A stretch of 64,000 nucleotides of DNA from Actinomycetospora corticicola. GTDB taxonomy: Bacteria > Actinomycetota > Actinomycetes > Mycobacteriales > Pseudonocardiaceae. Where the stretch lies: the NCBI RefSeq assembly GCF_013409505.1, contig NZ_JACCBN010000001.1:62001-126000 (forward strand), in the 5' to 3' direction. The notes below the pieces were generated by a model. The model did not search any database and was not told where the DNA came from. It was given only the letters and a program-made list of their open reading frames with translations. Shown piece after piece: positions 1 through 8,703 of this stretch (its first letter is position 1; the number at the start of each line of letters is the position of its first letter). Both the position numbers and the translations under genes were made by a program.

Positions 1-115
1 CCCGGCCCGGGGCCGGCTCGGACCCGCCGTCCGGGCCGCGGCGGTCGTCGTCCACCTCGTCGTGGGGAGAGGTCCGTGTCGATCCCGGGTCGGGCCCGGG
101 CGTCGGGGAGGTCAT
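1..115 (-). CDS. grpE: Partial N-terminus, probable GrpE nucleotide exchange factor
   Basis: A reading frame opens with ATG at 115, 10 bp after the dnaK stop on the same strand, and runs off the window edge. The 38 visible codons encode a Pro/Gly/Asp/Arg-rich segment with no fold, as expected for the disordered N-terminus of actinobacterial GrpE. The identification rests almost wholly on position: dnaK followed by grpE is the usual actinobacterial order, and GrpE would drive ADP release from the DnaK encoded next door. No diagnostic GrpE motif lies inside the visible part, so another protein cannot be excluded. Confidence 0.5.
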   Translation of the reverse strand, partial: MTSPTPGPDPGSTRTSPHDEVDDDRRGPDGGSEPAPGR

Positions 116-125
116 CGTGTGCGGC

Positions 126-2045
126 TCAGGTGCGATCGAACTCGGCGTCGATCACGTCGTCGCTGCCGCCACCGTCCGCCGCGGCCCCCGAGGCGCCCGA
201 GCTCCCCGCGGCGTCGGCGCGCGCCCCGCCCGACGTCCCGTCGGCCCGGCCGGCCGAGGCGGCCCGGAGCCCGTCGAGCACGCCCTGCAGCTCCTGGGTC
301 AGCTCCTCGGCACGGGTCCGCGGCACCTCCTCGCCGACGGCGGTGCGGGCGTCGGCCACCAGCATCTCGGCCCGCGCCCGCTCGTGTGCCGGGGCGTCGT
401 CGCCCAGCTCGTCGAGCAGGCGCTGCACCTGGTGGGCGACCGCGTCGAGGGTGTTGCGGGCCTCGACGTCGCGCCGCAGCTCCTGGTCGGAGGTCCGGTT
501 CCGCTCCGCGTCGGCGACCATGCGGTCGACCTCGGCCTGGTCCAGGGTGGAGCTCTCGGAGATCGTGATCCCCTGCTCCGCCCCGGTGTCGCGGTCGCGG
601 GCGGTCACGTTGAGGATGCCGTTCGCGTCGACGTCGAGCGTGACCTCGACCTGCGGCTCGCCGCGGGGCGCCGGCCGGATGTCGCCCAGCTGGAAGCGGC
701 CGAGCACGCGGTTGTCCGCGGCGCGCTCGCGTTCGCCCTGCAGCACCACCACGTCGACGGCGGGCTGGTTGTCCGCCGCCGTCGAGAAGGTCTCGCTGCC
801 CCGCGCCGGGATCGTCGTGTTGCGTTCCATGATCTTCGTCATGACGCCGCCCTGGGTCTCCACGCCGAGCGAGAGCGGCGTGACATCGAGCAGCAGCACG
901 TCGGAGACGTCCCCGGTGAGGACGCCGGCCTGCGTGCCCGCGCCGTCGGCGACCACCTCGTCGGGGTTGACGCTCATGTTCGCGTCCTTGCCGCCGGTGA
1001 GCCGGCGCACGAGGGCCTGGACGGCGGGGATGCGGGTGGAGCCACCGACGAGGATGACCTCGTCGATGTCGGCGGCCGTCACCCGCGCGTCGGCCATCGC
1101 CTGCTCCACCGGCCCCATCGTGCGGTCGACGAGGTCCGCGCTCAGCCGTTCGAACGTCGAGCGCATCAGGGTCGTGGTCAGGTGCTTGGGGCCGGTCGCG
1201 TCGGCCGTGACGAACGGCAGGCTGATCTGCGTCTGCGCGACGGAGCTCAGCTCGACCTTCGCCTTCTCCGCCGCCTCGTGGAGCCGCTGCAGGGCCTGCG
1301 GGTCACGGCGGAGGTCGATGCCGTTCTCCGCGGCGAACCCGTCGGCGAGGTGGTCGACGATCCGGCGGTCGAAGTCGTCGCCCCCGAGGTGGGTGTCGCC
1401 GGCGGTGGCGCGCACCTCGACGACGCCGTCGCCCACGTCGAGGATGCTCACGTCGAACGTCCCGCCGCCCAGGTCGAACACCAGCACCGTCTCGTGCTCG
1501 CGCTTGTCCATCCCGTAGGCCAAAGCCGCGGCCGTCGGCTCGTTGATGATCCGCAGCACCTCGAGACCCGCGATCCGGCCGGCATCGCGGGTCGCCGTGC
1601 GCTGGGCGTCGTTGAAGTAGGCCGGCACGGTGATGACGACCTTGTCGACCTTCTCGCCGAGCTGTCGGCCCGCGTCGTCGGCGAGCTTGCGGAGGATCAT
1701 CGCGCTGATCTCCTCCGGGGCGTAGAGCTCGTCCCGGATCCGGATGCGCGCGTTGCCGTTCTCGTCGGCCACCACGTCGTAGGTGACCTGGGAGGCCTCG
1801 TCGGTCACCTCGTCGAAGCGGCGTCCGATGAACCGCTTGACCGAGTACACCGTGCCCTGGGGATTGAGGATCGCCTGCCGGCGGGCGAGCTGCCCGACCA
1901 GGCGTTCCCCGGTGTCGGTGAAGGCGACCACCGACGGCGTGGTCCGCGCGCCCTCGGCGTTCGGGACCACCTCGGAGGCCCCGCTCTCCCAGGCGGCGAT
2001 GACCGAGTTCGTGGTGCCGAGGTCGATCCCCGCGGCGCGTGCCAT
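126..2045 (-). CDS. dnaK: Hsp70-family molecular chaperone DnaK
   Basis: ATP-dependent cytosolic chaperone of 639 aa. The ATG at 2045 has a GGGAGG ribosome site 7 nt upstream; the frame stays open further upstream but without chaperone sequence. Visible Hsp70 signatures are [10 protein letters not shown] (residues 6-15), [11 protein letters not shown] (169-178) and the second phosphate loop DLGGGTFD (about 191-198), followed by the substrate-binding beta domain and helical lid. The C-terminus ends in VIDAEF, close to the usual DnaK tail. It probably forms an operon with the partial grpE downstream. I see neither a CIRCE nor a typical HAIR (HspR) motif upstream; instead there is a different long inverted repeat (2216-2270). 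A second dnaK copy in the genome is possible. Confidence 0.95.
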   Translation of the reverse strand: MARAAGIDLGTTNSVIAAWESGASEVVPNAEGARTTPSVVAFTDTGERLVGQLARRQAILNPQGTVYSVKRFIGRRFDEVTDEASQVTYDVVADENGNARIRIRDELYAPEEISAMILRKLADDAGRQLGEKVDKVVITVPAYFNDAQRTATRDAGRIAGLEVLRIINEPTAAALAYGMDKREHETVLVFDLGGGTFDVSILDVGDGVVEVRATAGDTHLGGDDFDRRIVDHLADGFAAENGIDLRRDPQALQRLHEAAEKAKVELSSVAQTQISLPFVTADATGPKHLTTTLMRSTFERLSADLVDRTMGPVEQAMADARVTAADIDEVILVGGSTRIPAVQALVRRLTGGKDANMSVNPDEVVADGAGTQAGVLTGDVSDVLLLDVTPLSLGVETQGGVMTKIMERNTTIPARGSETFSTAADNQPAVDVVVLQGERERAADNRVLGRFQLGDIRPAPRGEPQVEVTLDVDANGILNVTARDRDTGAEQGITISESSTLDQAEVDRMVADAERNRTSDQELRRDVEARNTLDAVAHQVQRLLDELGDDAPAHERARAEMLVADARTAVGEEVPRTRAEELTQELQGVLDGLRAASAGRADGTSGGARADAAGSSGASGAAADGGGSDDVIDAEFDRT

Positions 2046-2494
2046 GTCGGTTCCTCCCATCGAGCGGCCGGATGCCTCCGACCTGCGCGGCTCTCGGTGT
2101 GGCCCCGGCGGCCACCGGGCGATCCCACGGTGCGCCCGTCCGTCCGGCACCGAACCGGTCTCGCGGGTGCATTCCCGCGGCGCGGTCTGGACCCGGCGGG
2201 TCAGGCCCACGCACCTGTCGGTCCACCCGTTCCCGCCGCTCGACGACGTCGGCGAGCGGGTGGACCGACACGCCGGGTCCAGGAGGCCTGCGGGGATTGC
2301 CTCCGTCGGACCGGTTCGGAGGTGGCGCACCGGTGTGACCGTGGTGGCCCGCGGTCGGGGCGACCGGGCCCGTCCGCGACCTCGGACCTCCAGGAGGCGC
2401 TCGTGACGTGTATGCGCTCCGGGTCGAGCCGCGCGCTCGGCCCGCCGACCGACCCGACCTCGACCGGACGGTCGCCGGACCGGGGAGGTCGGCG
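2046..2494. other. Divergent intergenic region between dnaK and the zinc finger gene
   Basis: About 450 bp without a convincing gene. It must hold the promoters of the leftward dnaK operon and the rightward UBP/TrxR-like pair. It contains a small hairpin CGCGGG-TGCATT-CCCGCG (2162-2179) and a long inverted repeat (2216-2270, listed separately). Open frames crossing it on both strands have skewed Arg/Pro/Gly composition and are GC-driven shadows. Confidence 0.6.
2216..2270. repeat. 14-bp perfect inverted repeat upstream of dnaK
   Basis: TGTCGGTCCACCCG (2216-2229) is matched exactly by its reverse complement at 2257-2270, with a 27-bp centre that contains an inner GCCG/CGGC pair (2235-2238 and 2250-2253). 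It lies about 170 bp before dnaK and 225 bp before the zinc finger gene. It could be a regulator site, a 5' UTR hairpin or a transcriptional divider; the sequence alone does not decide. Confidence 0.6.
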
Positions 2495-2767
2495 ATGACC
2501 GCCCCGCGCGACGTGGTCACCGACCCGCACCTCGCCTGGGTCCGCGACGTGGCCCCGCAGACCGACGGGTGCGAGGAGTGCCTGCGGACGGGCACCCCGT
2601 GGGTGCACCTGCGGTTGTGCCTGACGTGCGGACACGTCGGGTGCTGCGATTCCTCGCCGATGCGCCACGCCCGCGCGCACGCGGGTGTCGTCGGGCACCC
2701 GATCGTGCAGTCGGCGGAGCCGGGGGAGTACTGGCGTTGGTGCTTCGTCGACGAGGCGTTCGCGTGA
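2495..2767 (+). CDS. UBP-type zinc finger protein
   Basis: A 90-aa protein; the ATG at 2495 has GGGGAGG 6 nt upstream. It carries the zf-UBP pattern: a CxxC pair (GCEECL), a second CxxC (LCLTCG), a following Cys and a His-rich stretch (RHARAHAG, then GHP). In eukaryotes this fold binds the free C-terminus of ubiquitin; in actinobacteria the ligand is unknown. The stop codon overlaps the GTG start of the next gene (GTGA), so the two are translationally coupled and probably act together. A redox or protein-tail-binding role is inference only. Confidence 0.85.
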   Translation: MTAPRDVVTDPHLAWVRDVAPQTDGCEECLRTGTPWVHLRLCLTCGHVGCCDSSPMRHARAHAGVVGHPIVQSAEPGEYWRWCFVDEAFA

Positions 2768-4494
2768 CGCCCGGGAGGACGACCGCCGACGACGTCGAGC
2801 GGCTGCTCGCCACCGCGCCGCCGGACGAGACCCCGGACCTGAGCGGTGCCTTCCCCCGCCTGTCGGAGGACCGGGTGCGGGTGCTGGACGGGTACGGGTC
2901 GCGCCGGCAGACCCGGCGCGGGGAGGTGCTCTACGGCGAGGGACGCCCGGAGGAGTCGTTCCTCGTGGTGACCTCGGGCCGGGTCGCCGTCGTCGAGGCG
3001 CTCGGGACCCCGGCGGAGCGACTGGTGCGGGTCCACGGACCCGGGCGGTTCCTCGGGGAGCTCGGTCTGCTGACCGGCGAGGTCGCCTTCTTCTCGACGA
3101 TCGTGCTGGAGCCCGGGGAGGTGCTGGAGGTCCCCGCGGACCGCCTGCGGGACATCGTGGTCCGGGACCAGGCGTTCGGGGACGACGTCCTCCGGGCCTA
3201 CCTCGTCCGGCGCACGCTCGCGATCGGGGAGGGACTGGGCTTCCGCATCATCGGCTCCCGGTACTCGCCGGACACCCGCCGGCTGCGGGAGTTCGCGGCC
3301 CGCAACCGGCTCCCGCACCGGTTCGTCGACGTCGAGGCCGACGTCGAGGCCGAGTCCCTGCTGCGCGGGCTCGGGATCACGGCGGCCGAGACCCCCGTCG
3401 TGCTGTGGCGCGACCAGGTCCTGCGCAACCCCCAGACCGCCGAGGTCGCCGCCCTCGTCGGGCGGCGACCCGACCGGCCCTCGCCCGGGGTGTGTGACCT
3501 GCTCGTGGTCGGTGCCGGACCCGCCGGCCTCGCCGCCGCCGTGTACGCGGCCTCCGAGGGACTGTCCACCCAGCTCCTCGACGCCGTCGCCATCGGCGGC
3601 CAGGCCGCCCGGTCGTCGCGGATCGAGAACTACCTCGGCTTCCCGGCGGGCATCTCGGGCGCCGAGCTCGCCGAGCGGGCCGAGGTGCAGGCGCGGAAGT
3701 TCGGCGCCTCCGCCACCGTGCCCGCCGACGCCGTCACCCTGGACGTGTCCGGGGCGCATCCCACCGTCCGGCTGTCCGAGGGGGAGGAGATCCGCACGCG
3801 CACCCTCGTGATCGCGACGGGGGCCCGCTACCGCCGCCTCCCGGTCCCGCGGCTGGCCGAGTTCGAGCAGACGAGCGTGTACTACGCCGCGACCCTCGTC
3901 GAGGCCCAGTTGTGCGTGTCCGACCCGGTCGTGGTGGTGGGGGGCGGGAACTCGGCCGGCCAGGCCGCGCTCTTCCTGGCCGACCACGCCCGGTCGGTCG
4001 CGCTCGTCGTCCGCGAGCAGTCCCTCGACGAGTACATGTCCCGGTACCTCGCCGACCGGATCGAGCGCGATCCGCGCATCGAGGTGCATCTGCACACCGA
4101 GATCCGCGATCTCGAGGGTGAGGACGGCCGGCTCGAGGCCGTGGTCGTGGAGGACGCGACGAGCGGATCCCGCGTGGAGCTGCCGGCCCGCGAGCTCATG
4201 GTGTTCATCGGGGCGAGTCCGTGTACCGGCTGGCTGGCCGGGGCGGTCTCGCTCGACGACGGCGGCTACGTCCGTACCGGCCCGGCCCTCGCCGCCCGCG
4301 TCGACGGGGAGGGCGACCGGGGAGCCCCGGAGGGGGTGCGGGCGACGCTGGAGACCGACGTCCCGGGCGTGTTCGCCGCCGGCGACGTCCGGAGCGGGTC
4401 GATCAAGCGGGTGGCGTCCGCGGTGGGCGAGGGGGCCATGGCGGTCCGCCTCGCGCACGAGCACCTGGCCCGCGTCTCCGGCCGGAACTGCTGA
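2764..4494 (+). CDS. cNMP-binding / glutaredoxin-like / thioredoxin-reductase-like fusion flavoprotein
   Basis: 576 aa starting at the GTG that overlaps the preceding stop. Residues about 30-150 form a cyclic-nucleotide-binding (CRP-like) domain. Residues about 160-236 look like a glutaredoxin/thioredoxin fold whose usual CxxC position reads RYSPDT, without cysteines. From about 245 onward is a thioredoxin-reductase-like FAD/NAD(P) domain with GAGPAGLAA, a second Rossmann motif GGGNSAGQAA and the C-terminal AAGDVRSGS FAD motif. Where true TrxR has CATC, this protein has YYAAT (residues 373-377), so classical dithiol transfer is not possible. The fusion occurs in other actinobacteria and is often annotated simply as thioredoxin reductase; the activity here is more likely a nucleotide-regulated NAD(P)H oxidoreductase. 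Confidence 0.85.
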   Translation: MTPGRTTADDVERLLATAPPDETPDLSGAFPRLSEDRVRVLDGYGSRRQTRRGEVLYGEGRPEESFLVVTSGRVAVVEALGTPAERLVRVHGPGRFLGELGLLTGEVAFFSTIVLEPGEVLEVPADRLRDIVVRDQAFGDDVLRAYLVRRTLAIGEGLGFRIIGSRYSPDTRRLREFAARNRLPHRFVDVEADVEAESLLRGLGITAAETPVVLWRDQVLRNPQTAEVAALVGRRPDRPSPGVCDLLVVGAGPAGLAAAVYAASEGLSTQLLDAVAIGGQAARSSRIENYLGFPAGISGAELAERAEVQARKFGASATVPADAVTLDVSGAHPTVRLSEGEEIRTRTLVIATGARYRRLPVPRLAEFEQTSVYYAATLVEAQLCVSDPVVVVGGGNSAGQAALFLADHARSVALVVREQSLDEYMSRYLADRIERDPRIEVHLHTEIRDLEGEDGRLEAVVVEDATSGSRVELPARELMVFIGASPCTGWLAGAVSLDDGGYVRTGPALAARVDGEGDRGAPEGVRATLETDVPGVFAAGDVRSGSIKRVASAVGEGAMAVRLAHEHLARVSGRNC

Positions 4495-4501
4495 TGCCGC
4501 G

Positions 4502-5659
4502 CTAGAAGCCGAACCGGCGCTCGAAGTCGGCGTCGAGGAGCGCCGGGCGGGCGAGGGCGAACGTGTCGACCGGAATGCGGGAGCGACCCGCCGTCGCGAA
4601 CTCGGCGAGGACCCGCCCCAGCAGCGAGGCGTAGGCGCCCGCCCGACCCGTGCCCACCGCCACGTGCACGGCCGGCGCCTCGGGCACGGTGTCGACGACG
4701 AGGTGGCGGTCCGGCGCGACGGTCGAGGTGGCGGTCGTGCTGGAGAGCTCGGGGCCGCCGAACTCGGGCAGGTGCTCGGCGAGGAACTCCTCGCGGTTCT
4801 TGCGGTGCAGCGCGTCGGCCTCGAAGGACGGCGGGCCGTGGCCGTCGAGGTCCTGGTCCAGGGTCGTCGCGACGGCGCCGTGCACCGGGAGGGCGACGAG
4901 GTCCTCGGCGCCGTGCCAGCGGACGATCGGGAACGCGCCGGGGGAGTGCTCGAGCAGGTGCGCCGTCGCATAACGGCTGACCTGCTCGTGGCGGGTGACG
5001 AGCGGGAGCGGGCGGCCCAGGTCGGCGAGCAGGCCGGCGGCGACGGCGTCCGCCGTCACGAGCACCTGCGCAGCGCGGTGGACCCCGTCGTCGGTGACGA
5101 CCTCGACGTGGTCGCGCACGGGGCGGATCGAGCGGACCGGGGTGTCCTCCCGGACCTCGGCGCCCTGCCCGCGGGCGAGCGCCAGGTGCACGGCGGCGGC
5201 CCGTTGCGCGTCGACGACCCCGGCGGTGCGCTGGAAGATCGCCCGCTCGGTGCCGGTCAGCCGCAGCTGCGGCCAGCGGGCGCGCACGGCGCGCGCGTCG
5301 AGCTCCTCGACCGGCGTCGCATGCCGGGCGGCGACCGCGCGGTAGCCGTCGAGCACGTCCACGCCCAGCCGGGTCCCGGCCGACACGACGAGCTCGCCGG
5401 TGTCGGCGACGAGGTGCTGACCCGAGACCCGCTCCACGTCCCGCCACGCGGCGAGGGCGGCGGGGGCGAGGGCGGCGTGCACGTCGAGGGGCTGGGTGCG
5501 GCTCAGCGCGAGGGTGCGCTCGGGGCCGGCGCCGACGCGTCCGGCCTCCAGGCCGAGCACGGCCCCCGGCCGTCCGCCCGCGGCCCGCGCCGACCAGTAC
5601 AGCGCGGCGGCGCCGGGGCCGCCGCAGCCGACGACGATGATGCGGTGCTCGGGGGTCAT
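4502..5659 (-). CDS. FAD-dependent amine oxidase, monomeric sarcosine oxidase-like (DAO family)
   Basis: 385 aa. An N-terminal FAD-binding motif VVGCGGPGAA (residues 9-18) and a C-terminal GTGRAGAY segment fit the DAO/monomeric sarcosine oxidase fold, which oxidises secondary amines to imine plus hydrogen peroxide. By eye, the segment VAPDRHLVVD aligns with the region after the flavin-linking Cys315 of bacterial sarcosine oxidase, and the equivalent position is Ala310, so FAD is probably not covalently bound. The gene is divergent from a LysR regulator, which probably controls it. The ribosome site is weak. The substrate cannot be read from the sequence. Confidence 0.8.
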   Translation of the reverse strand: MTPEHRIIVVGCGGPGAAALYWSARAAGGRPGAVLGLEAGRVGAGPERTLALSRTQPLDVHAALAPAALAAWRDVERVSGQHLVADTGELVVSAGTRLGVDVLDGYRAVAARHATPVEELDARAVRARWPQLRLTGTERAIFQRTAGVVDAQRAAAVHLALARGQGAEVREDTPVRSIRPVRDHVEVVTDDGVHRAAQVLVTADAVAAGLLADLGRPLPLVTRHEQVSRYATAHLLEHSPGAFPIVRWHGAEDLVALPVHGAVATTLDQDLDGHGPPSFEADALHRKNREEFLAEHLPEFGGPELSSTTATSTVAPDRHLVVDTVPEAPAVHVAVGTGRAGAYASLLGRVLAEFATAGRSRIPVDTFALARPALLDADFERRFGF

Positions 5660-5751
5660 GACGGGGGCGCTCCCGGGTCGGGTGCGGGCGGCTTCGGGGT
5701 CCACCCTGCGTGCCGACGACGGATCGTGGTGGCGTCGGTCGATCGGCAACG

Positions 5752-5767
5752 CTTCTGCTCGCAGAAG
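5752..5767. promoter_or_regulatory. LysR-type T-N11-A palindrome
   Basis: A perfect 7-2-7 palindrome, CTTCTGC-TC-GCAGAAG, in the 178-bp gap between the divergent flavoprotein and LysR genes. T5753 and A5765 have the T-N11-A spacing typical of LysR-family binding sites. It is the only symmetric element I found in the gap and the natural candidate operator. Confidence 0.6.
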
Positions 5768-5837
5768 GCGCGCCTTATGGATCCCCTCCGCCGCGTCGGC
5801 GCCCGCGCGTCCGCGACGGTCGGGCACCATCGATCGC

Positions 5838-6731
5838 ATGGACCTCGAGCTCCGACAACTGCGGGCCTTCCTCGCGGTGGCCTCGGAGCTGCACTTCAGT
5901 CGGGCGGCGCGGCGGCTGCACGTGAGCCAGCCCGCGCTCTCCCAGCAGATCCGCGCGCTGGAGAAGAGCCTCGGCACGGCGTTGTTCGACCGGTCCAGCC
6001 GCGCGACGGAGCTGACCGCCGCGGGGCGGGTGCTGTTCGAGGCGGCGCCGCGGGTGCTCGCCGAGGCGGAACGGGCGCAGGCGCTGGTCACCCAGGCGGC
6101 GCGCGGTGCCGTGGGGCTGCTGACGGTCGGCTCGGTGGGGACGGCGCTGGCGTCGATCGCGCCGCGCATCCTGCGGCTGGTCCGCGCCGAGTTCCCCGAC
6201 CTGCAGCTCGAGGTCAGCCAGTACGACACGTCCCCGCAGCTGGTCGCGCTCGCCGACGGCCGGATCGACGTCGGGCTCGTCCGGGCCGCCCAGCCGACCG
6301 AGACGGTCGCGGTGGAGCACCTGGTCTCGGAGCCGCTGCTGTGCGCGGTGCCGACGGACCACCGGCTCGCGGGCGGTCCGACCGTCGATCCGCGTGAGCT
6401 CGCCGACGAGCCGTTCGTGCTCTGGCCGCGCCCCCTGGGACGCGCGTTCTTCGACATCATCGTGAGCTACTGCCTGGGCCACGGGTTCAGCCCGCGCATC
6501 GTCGTCGAGGGCGCCGACATCGAGACCCAGCTCGGGCTGGTCGCGGCCGGGCTCGGGGTGTCGCTGCAGCCGTCGTACTACGCGAACCTGCGGCCGCCCG
6601 GAGTCGTGTTCCTGCCGCTCGACGGGGAGGTCCCGCAGGTCGCGCTGCAGGTGGCCTACCGGCGCAGCGACCGCTCCCCGGCCGTCGCGCACTTCGTGGC
6701 GGCGGCGAAGGAGTGCGCGGCGTCCGGCTGA
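5838..6731 (+). CDS. LysR-family transcriptional regulator
   Basis: 297 aa from the ATG at 5838. Residues 1-60 form the LysR winged HTH (ELRQLRAFLAVASELHFSRA, then VSQPALSQQI). The remainder is a periplasmic-binding-protein-like effector domain with a typical LVAAGLGVSLQPS segment near the C-terminus. It is divergent from the sarcosine oxidase-like gene with a T-N11-A palindrome between them, so it probably regulates that gene and itself. The inducer is not predictable. Confidence 0.93.
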   Translation: MDLELRQLRAFLAVASELHFSRAARRLHVSQPALSQQIRALEKSLGTALFDRSSRATELTAAGRVLFEAAPRVLAEAERAQALVTQAARGAVGLLTVGSVGTALASIAPRILRLVRAEFPDLQLEVSQYDTSPQLVALADGRIDVGLVRAAQPTETVAVEHLVSEPLLCAVPTDHRLAGGPTVDPRELADEPFVLWPRPLGRAFFDIIVSYCLGHGFSPRIVVEGADIETQLGLVAAGLGVSLQPSYYANLRPPGVVFLPLDGEVPQVALQVAYRRSDRSPAVAHFVAAAKECAASG

Positions 6732-6746
6732 CTCACCCGGGGTGAT

Positions 6747-7421
6747 CTACCAGGGCACGCTCCGGCCGTCGGCGAGGAACGAGCCGCTGGGGTGCACGGT
6801 CGGCCGGAGCACGGTCGCGACGATGCCCGCGGCGCCGTCGGCGACCGGTCGCCCGCCGCGTCCGCCCATGTCGGTGGCGGTCCAGCCCGGGGACACCGAC
6901 TGCACGACGACGGGGGCGAGCGCGTCCGCGAAGACGCGCGTGGTCGCGTTGAGCGCCGCCTTCGACACCGAGTACGCGGGGGAGTGCGCCCGCATGCGGG
7001 TCAGCGACCCCAGCTCGCTCGTCACGTTCACGACGACGGGTTCGGTCCCCTCGCGCAGCAGCGGCGCGGCCGCCTGGATGAGCCGCCAGGCGGCGAGCAC
7101 GTTCGTGCGCCACGCCTCGTCGACGACCGCGAGGTCCTCGGTGAGCGGGTCGGCGCCGGAGTCGAAGTTCACGGCCGCGTTGTTCACCACCGCGTCGAGC
7201 CGGCCGAGGTGCTCGCCGATCCAGGCGACGGCGGCGTCGACCGAGGCCTGGTCGGTCACGTCCAGGCCGACGAAGTGGACGCCGAGCTCGGCGGCGACCC
7301 GCTCGCCGTCGGCGGGGTCGCGGGTCCCGGCGACGACGGTGCACCCGGCGGCGGCGAGCTGGCGGGCGATCTCGGTGCCGAGGCCCCGGGACGCGCCGGT
7401 GACGAGGACGGTGCGGCTCAT
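6747..7421 (-). CDS. Short-chain dehydrogenase/reductase
   Basis: 224 aa. The NAD(P) motif TGASRGLG lies at residues 8-15, NNAAV near residue 85, a catalytic Ser in NVTSELGS and the YSVSK active-site motif are all present. This is a complete, short classical SDR. It ends 16 bp from the LysR stop (convergent) and is divergent from the P450 gene across a 73-bp gap, so it may share control with the P450-ferredoxin pair, perhaps oxidising the hydroxylated product. That link is inference. No clear ribosome site precedes the ATG. Confidence 0.9.
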   Translation of the reverse strand: MSRTVLVTGASRGLGTEIARQLAAAGCTVVAGTRDPADGERVAAELGVHFVGLDVTDQASVDAAVAWIGEHLGRLDAVVNNAAVNFDSGADPLTEDLAVVDEAWRTNVLAAWRLIQAAAPLLREGTEPVVVNVTSELGSLTRMRAHSPAYSVSKAALNATTRVFADALAPVVVQSVSPGWTATDMGGRGGRPVADGAAGIVATVLRPTVHPSGSFLADGRSVPW

Positions 7422-7494
7422 CCGGCAGGATGCCCCCTCCCGGCCCCGCCCTATCTGACAGATGGCTACCGTTTCCGGTGCTAACGTCGGGCGC

Positions 7495-8661
7495 ATGGCC
7501 GGTGCGATCACCCTCCCGCTCCACATGCAGCGCGACCGGTACGACCCGCCGTCGCGCATGGCGGAGCTGCGGTCCGCGCCGGGGCTCGAGGCCGTCAACA
7601 CGCCGCTGGGACTCCACGCTTTCCTCGCGACCCGCTACGAGGACGTCCGCGAGGTCCTCGGCGACGCCGAGCGCTTCTCCAGCGCCGGCCTGCCCGCGCT
7701 CCCCGGCTCGGACGGGGACCAGCGGGTGGGCAACCTCCTCGCCCTGGACCCGCCGGACCACACGCGGCTGCGCCGGATGCTGACCGGGGAGTTCACGGTC
7801 CGCCGGATCCGTCGCCTGCAGCCGCGGATCGAGCAGATCGTCGCCGACCACCTCGACGCCATGGAGCGGGCCGGGTCGCCCGTCGACCTCGTCGAGCACT
7901 TCGCGCTGCCGATCCCGAGCCTGGTGATCTGCGAGCTGCTGGGCGTGCCCTACGCCGACCGGGGCGACTTCCACCGGCGGGCCGCGGTCCAGCTCGACCT
8001 CACGCGCCCGCTCTCCGAGCGCGGCGCGATGGCGGCGGAGTCGCGCGCCTACATGGGCACGCTCGTCGACCGGGCGACGGCGGACCCCGGCGAGGACATG
8101 CTCGGCATGCTCGTGCGCGAGCACGGCGACGAGTTCAGCCGGGCCGAACTGGTCGGGGTGGCCTCGTTGCTGCTGATCGCCGGCCACGAGACGACCGCGA
8201 ACATGTTGGCGCTCGGCACCCTCGCGCTGCTGGAGAACCCGGAGCAGGCCGAGGCCGTGCGGGCCGACCCCGCCGTCACCGCGCCCGCCGTCGAGGAGCT
8301 CATGCGGTTCCTGTCCGTGGTGCACTCGGGGATGCCGCGCCGGGTCACCCGGGACACCGAGGTCGCCGGGACCGCGCTGCGGGCGGGGGACTTCGTGGTC
8401 GTCTCCCTGCCCGCCGCGGACCGCGACCGGGCGCTCGTGGAGGACCCGGACCGGCTCGACGTCGGGCGGGCCGCGGCGCCGCACGTGGCGTTCGGCCACG
8501 GGGTGCACCACTGCCTCGGCGCGCCGCTCGCCCGGATGGAGATGGCCACCGCCTTCCCGGCCCTGCTGCGCCGGTTCCCGACGCTCGCCGTGGCCGGCGA
8601 GCCGGAGTTCCGCTCCGCCACCGTGGTCTACGGGCTGCGCCACCTACCGGTCTCCTGGTGA
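7495..8661 (+). CDS. Cytochrome P450 monooxygenase
   Basis: 388 aa from the ATG at 7495; an in-frame ATG at 7462 would begin inside the likely promoter. Class I bacterial P450: I-helix AGHETT (residues 229-234), ExxR pair E268/R271 in EELMR, and heme loop FGHGVHHCLGA with the axial Cys at about residue 340. The family closest by motif is the CYP105/107-like actinobacterial group, but the substrate is unknown. A short dyad ATCTG-A-CAGAT (7453-7463) lies 32 bp before the start. A [3Fe-4S] ferredoxin follows 42 bp downstream as the likely electron donor. Confidence 0.95.
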   Translation: MAGAITLPLHMQRDRYDPPSRMAELRSAPGLEAVNTPLGLHAFLATRYEDVREVLGDAERFSSAGLPALPGSDGDQRVGNLLALDPPDHTRLRRMLTGEFTVRRIRRLQPRIEQIVADHLDAMERAGSPVDLVEHFALPIPSLVICELLGVPYADRGDFHRRAAVQLDLTRPLSERGAMAAESRAYMGTLVDRATADPGEDMLGMLVREHGDEFSRAELVGVASLLLIAGHETTANMLALGTLALLENPEQAEAVRADPAVTAPAVEELMRFLSVVHSGMPRRVTRDTEVAGTALRAGDFVVVSLPAADRDRALVEDPDRLDVGRAAAPHVAFGHGVHHCLGAPLARMEMATAFPALLRRFPTLAVAGEPEFRSATVVYGLRHLPVSW

Positions 8662-8703
8662 GATCGACCGTCCTTTCGCCCACCACCGGAGGGGAACCAC
8701 CTG

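Noticed and set aside
117..2498. A 793-codon open frame antisense to dnaK
   Set aside because: It is the high-GC shadow of dnaK: composition is dominated by Arg/Gly/His/Asp/Val without domains, while the opposite strand encodes an unmistakable Hsp70.
1303..4971. A 1222-codon minus-strand open frame
   Set aside because: It crosses several well-supported genes and has skewed Arg/Pro/Gly composition with no motifs; a GC artefact.
6733..6745. Palindrome TCACCC-G-GGGTGA between convergent LysR and SDR genes as a terminator
   Set aside because: With a 1-bp centre it cannot form a stable stem-loop of useful size.
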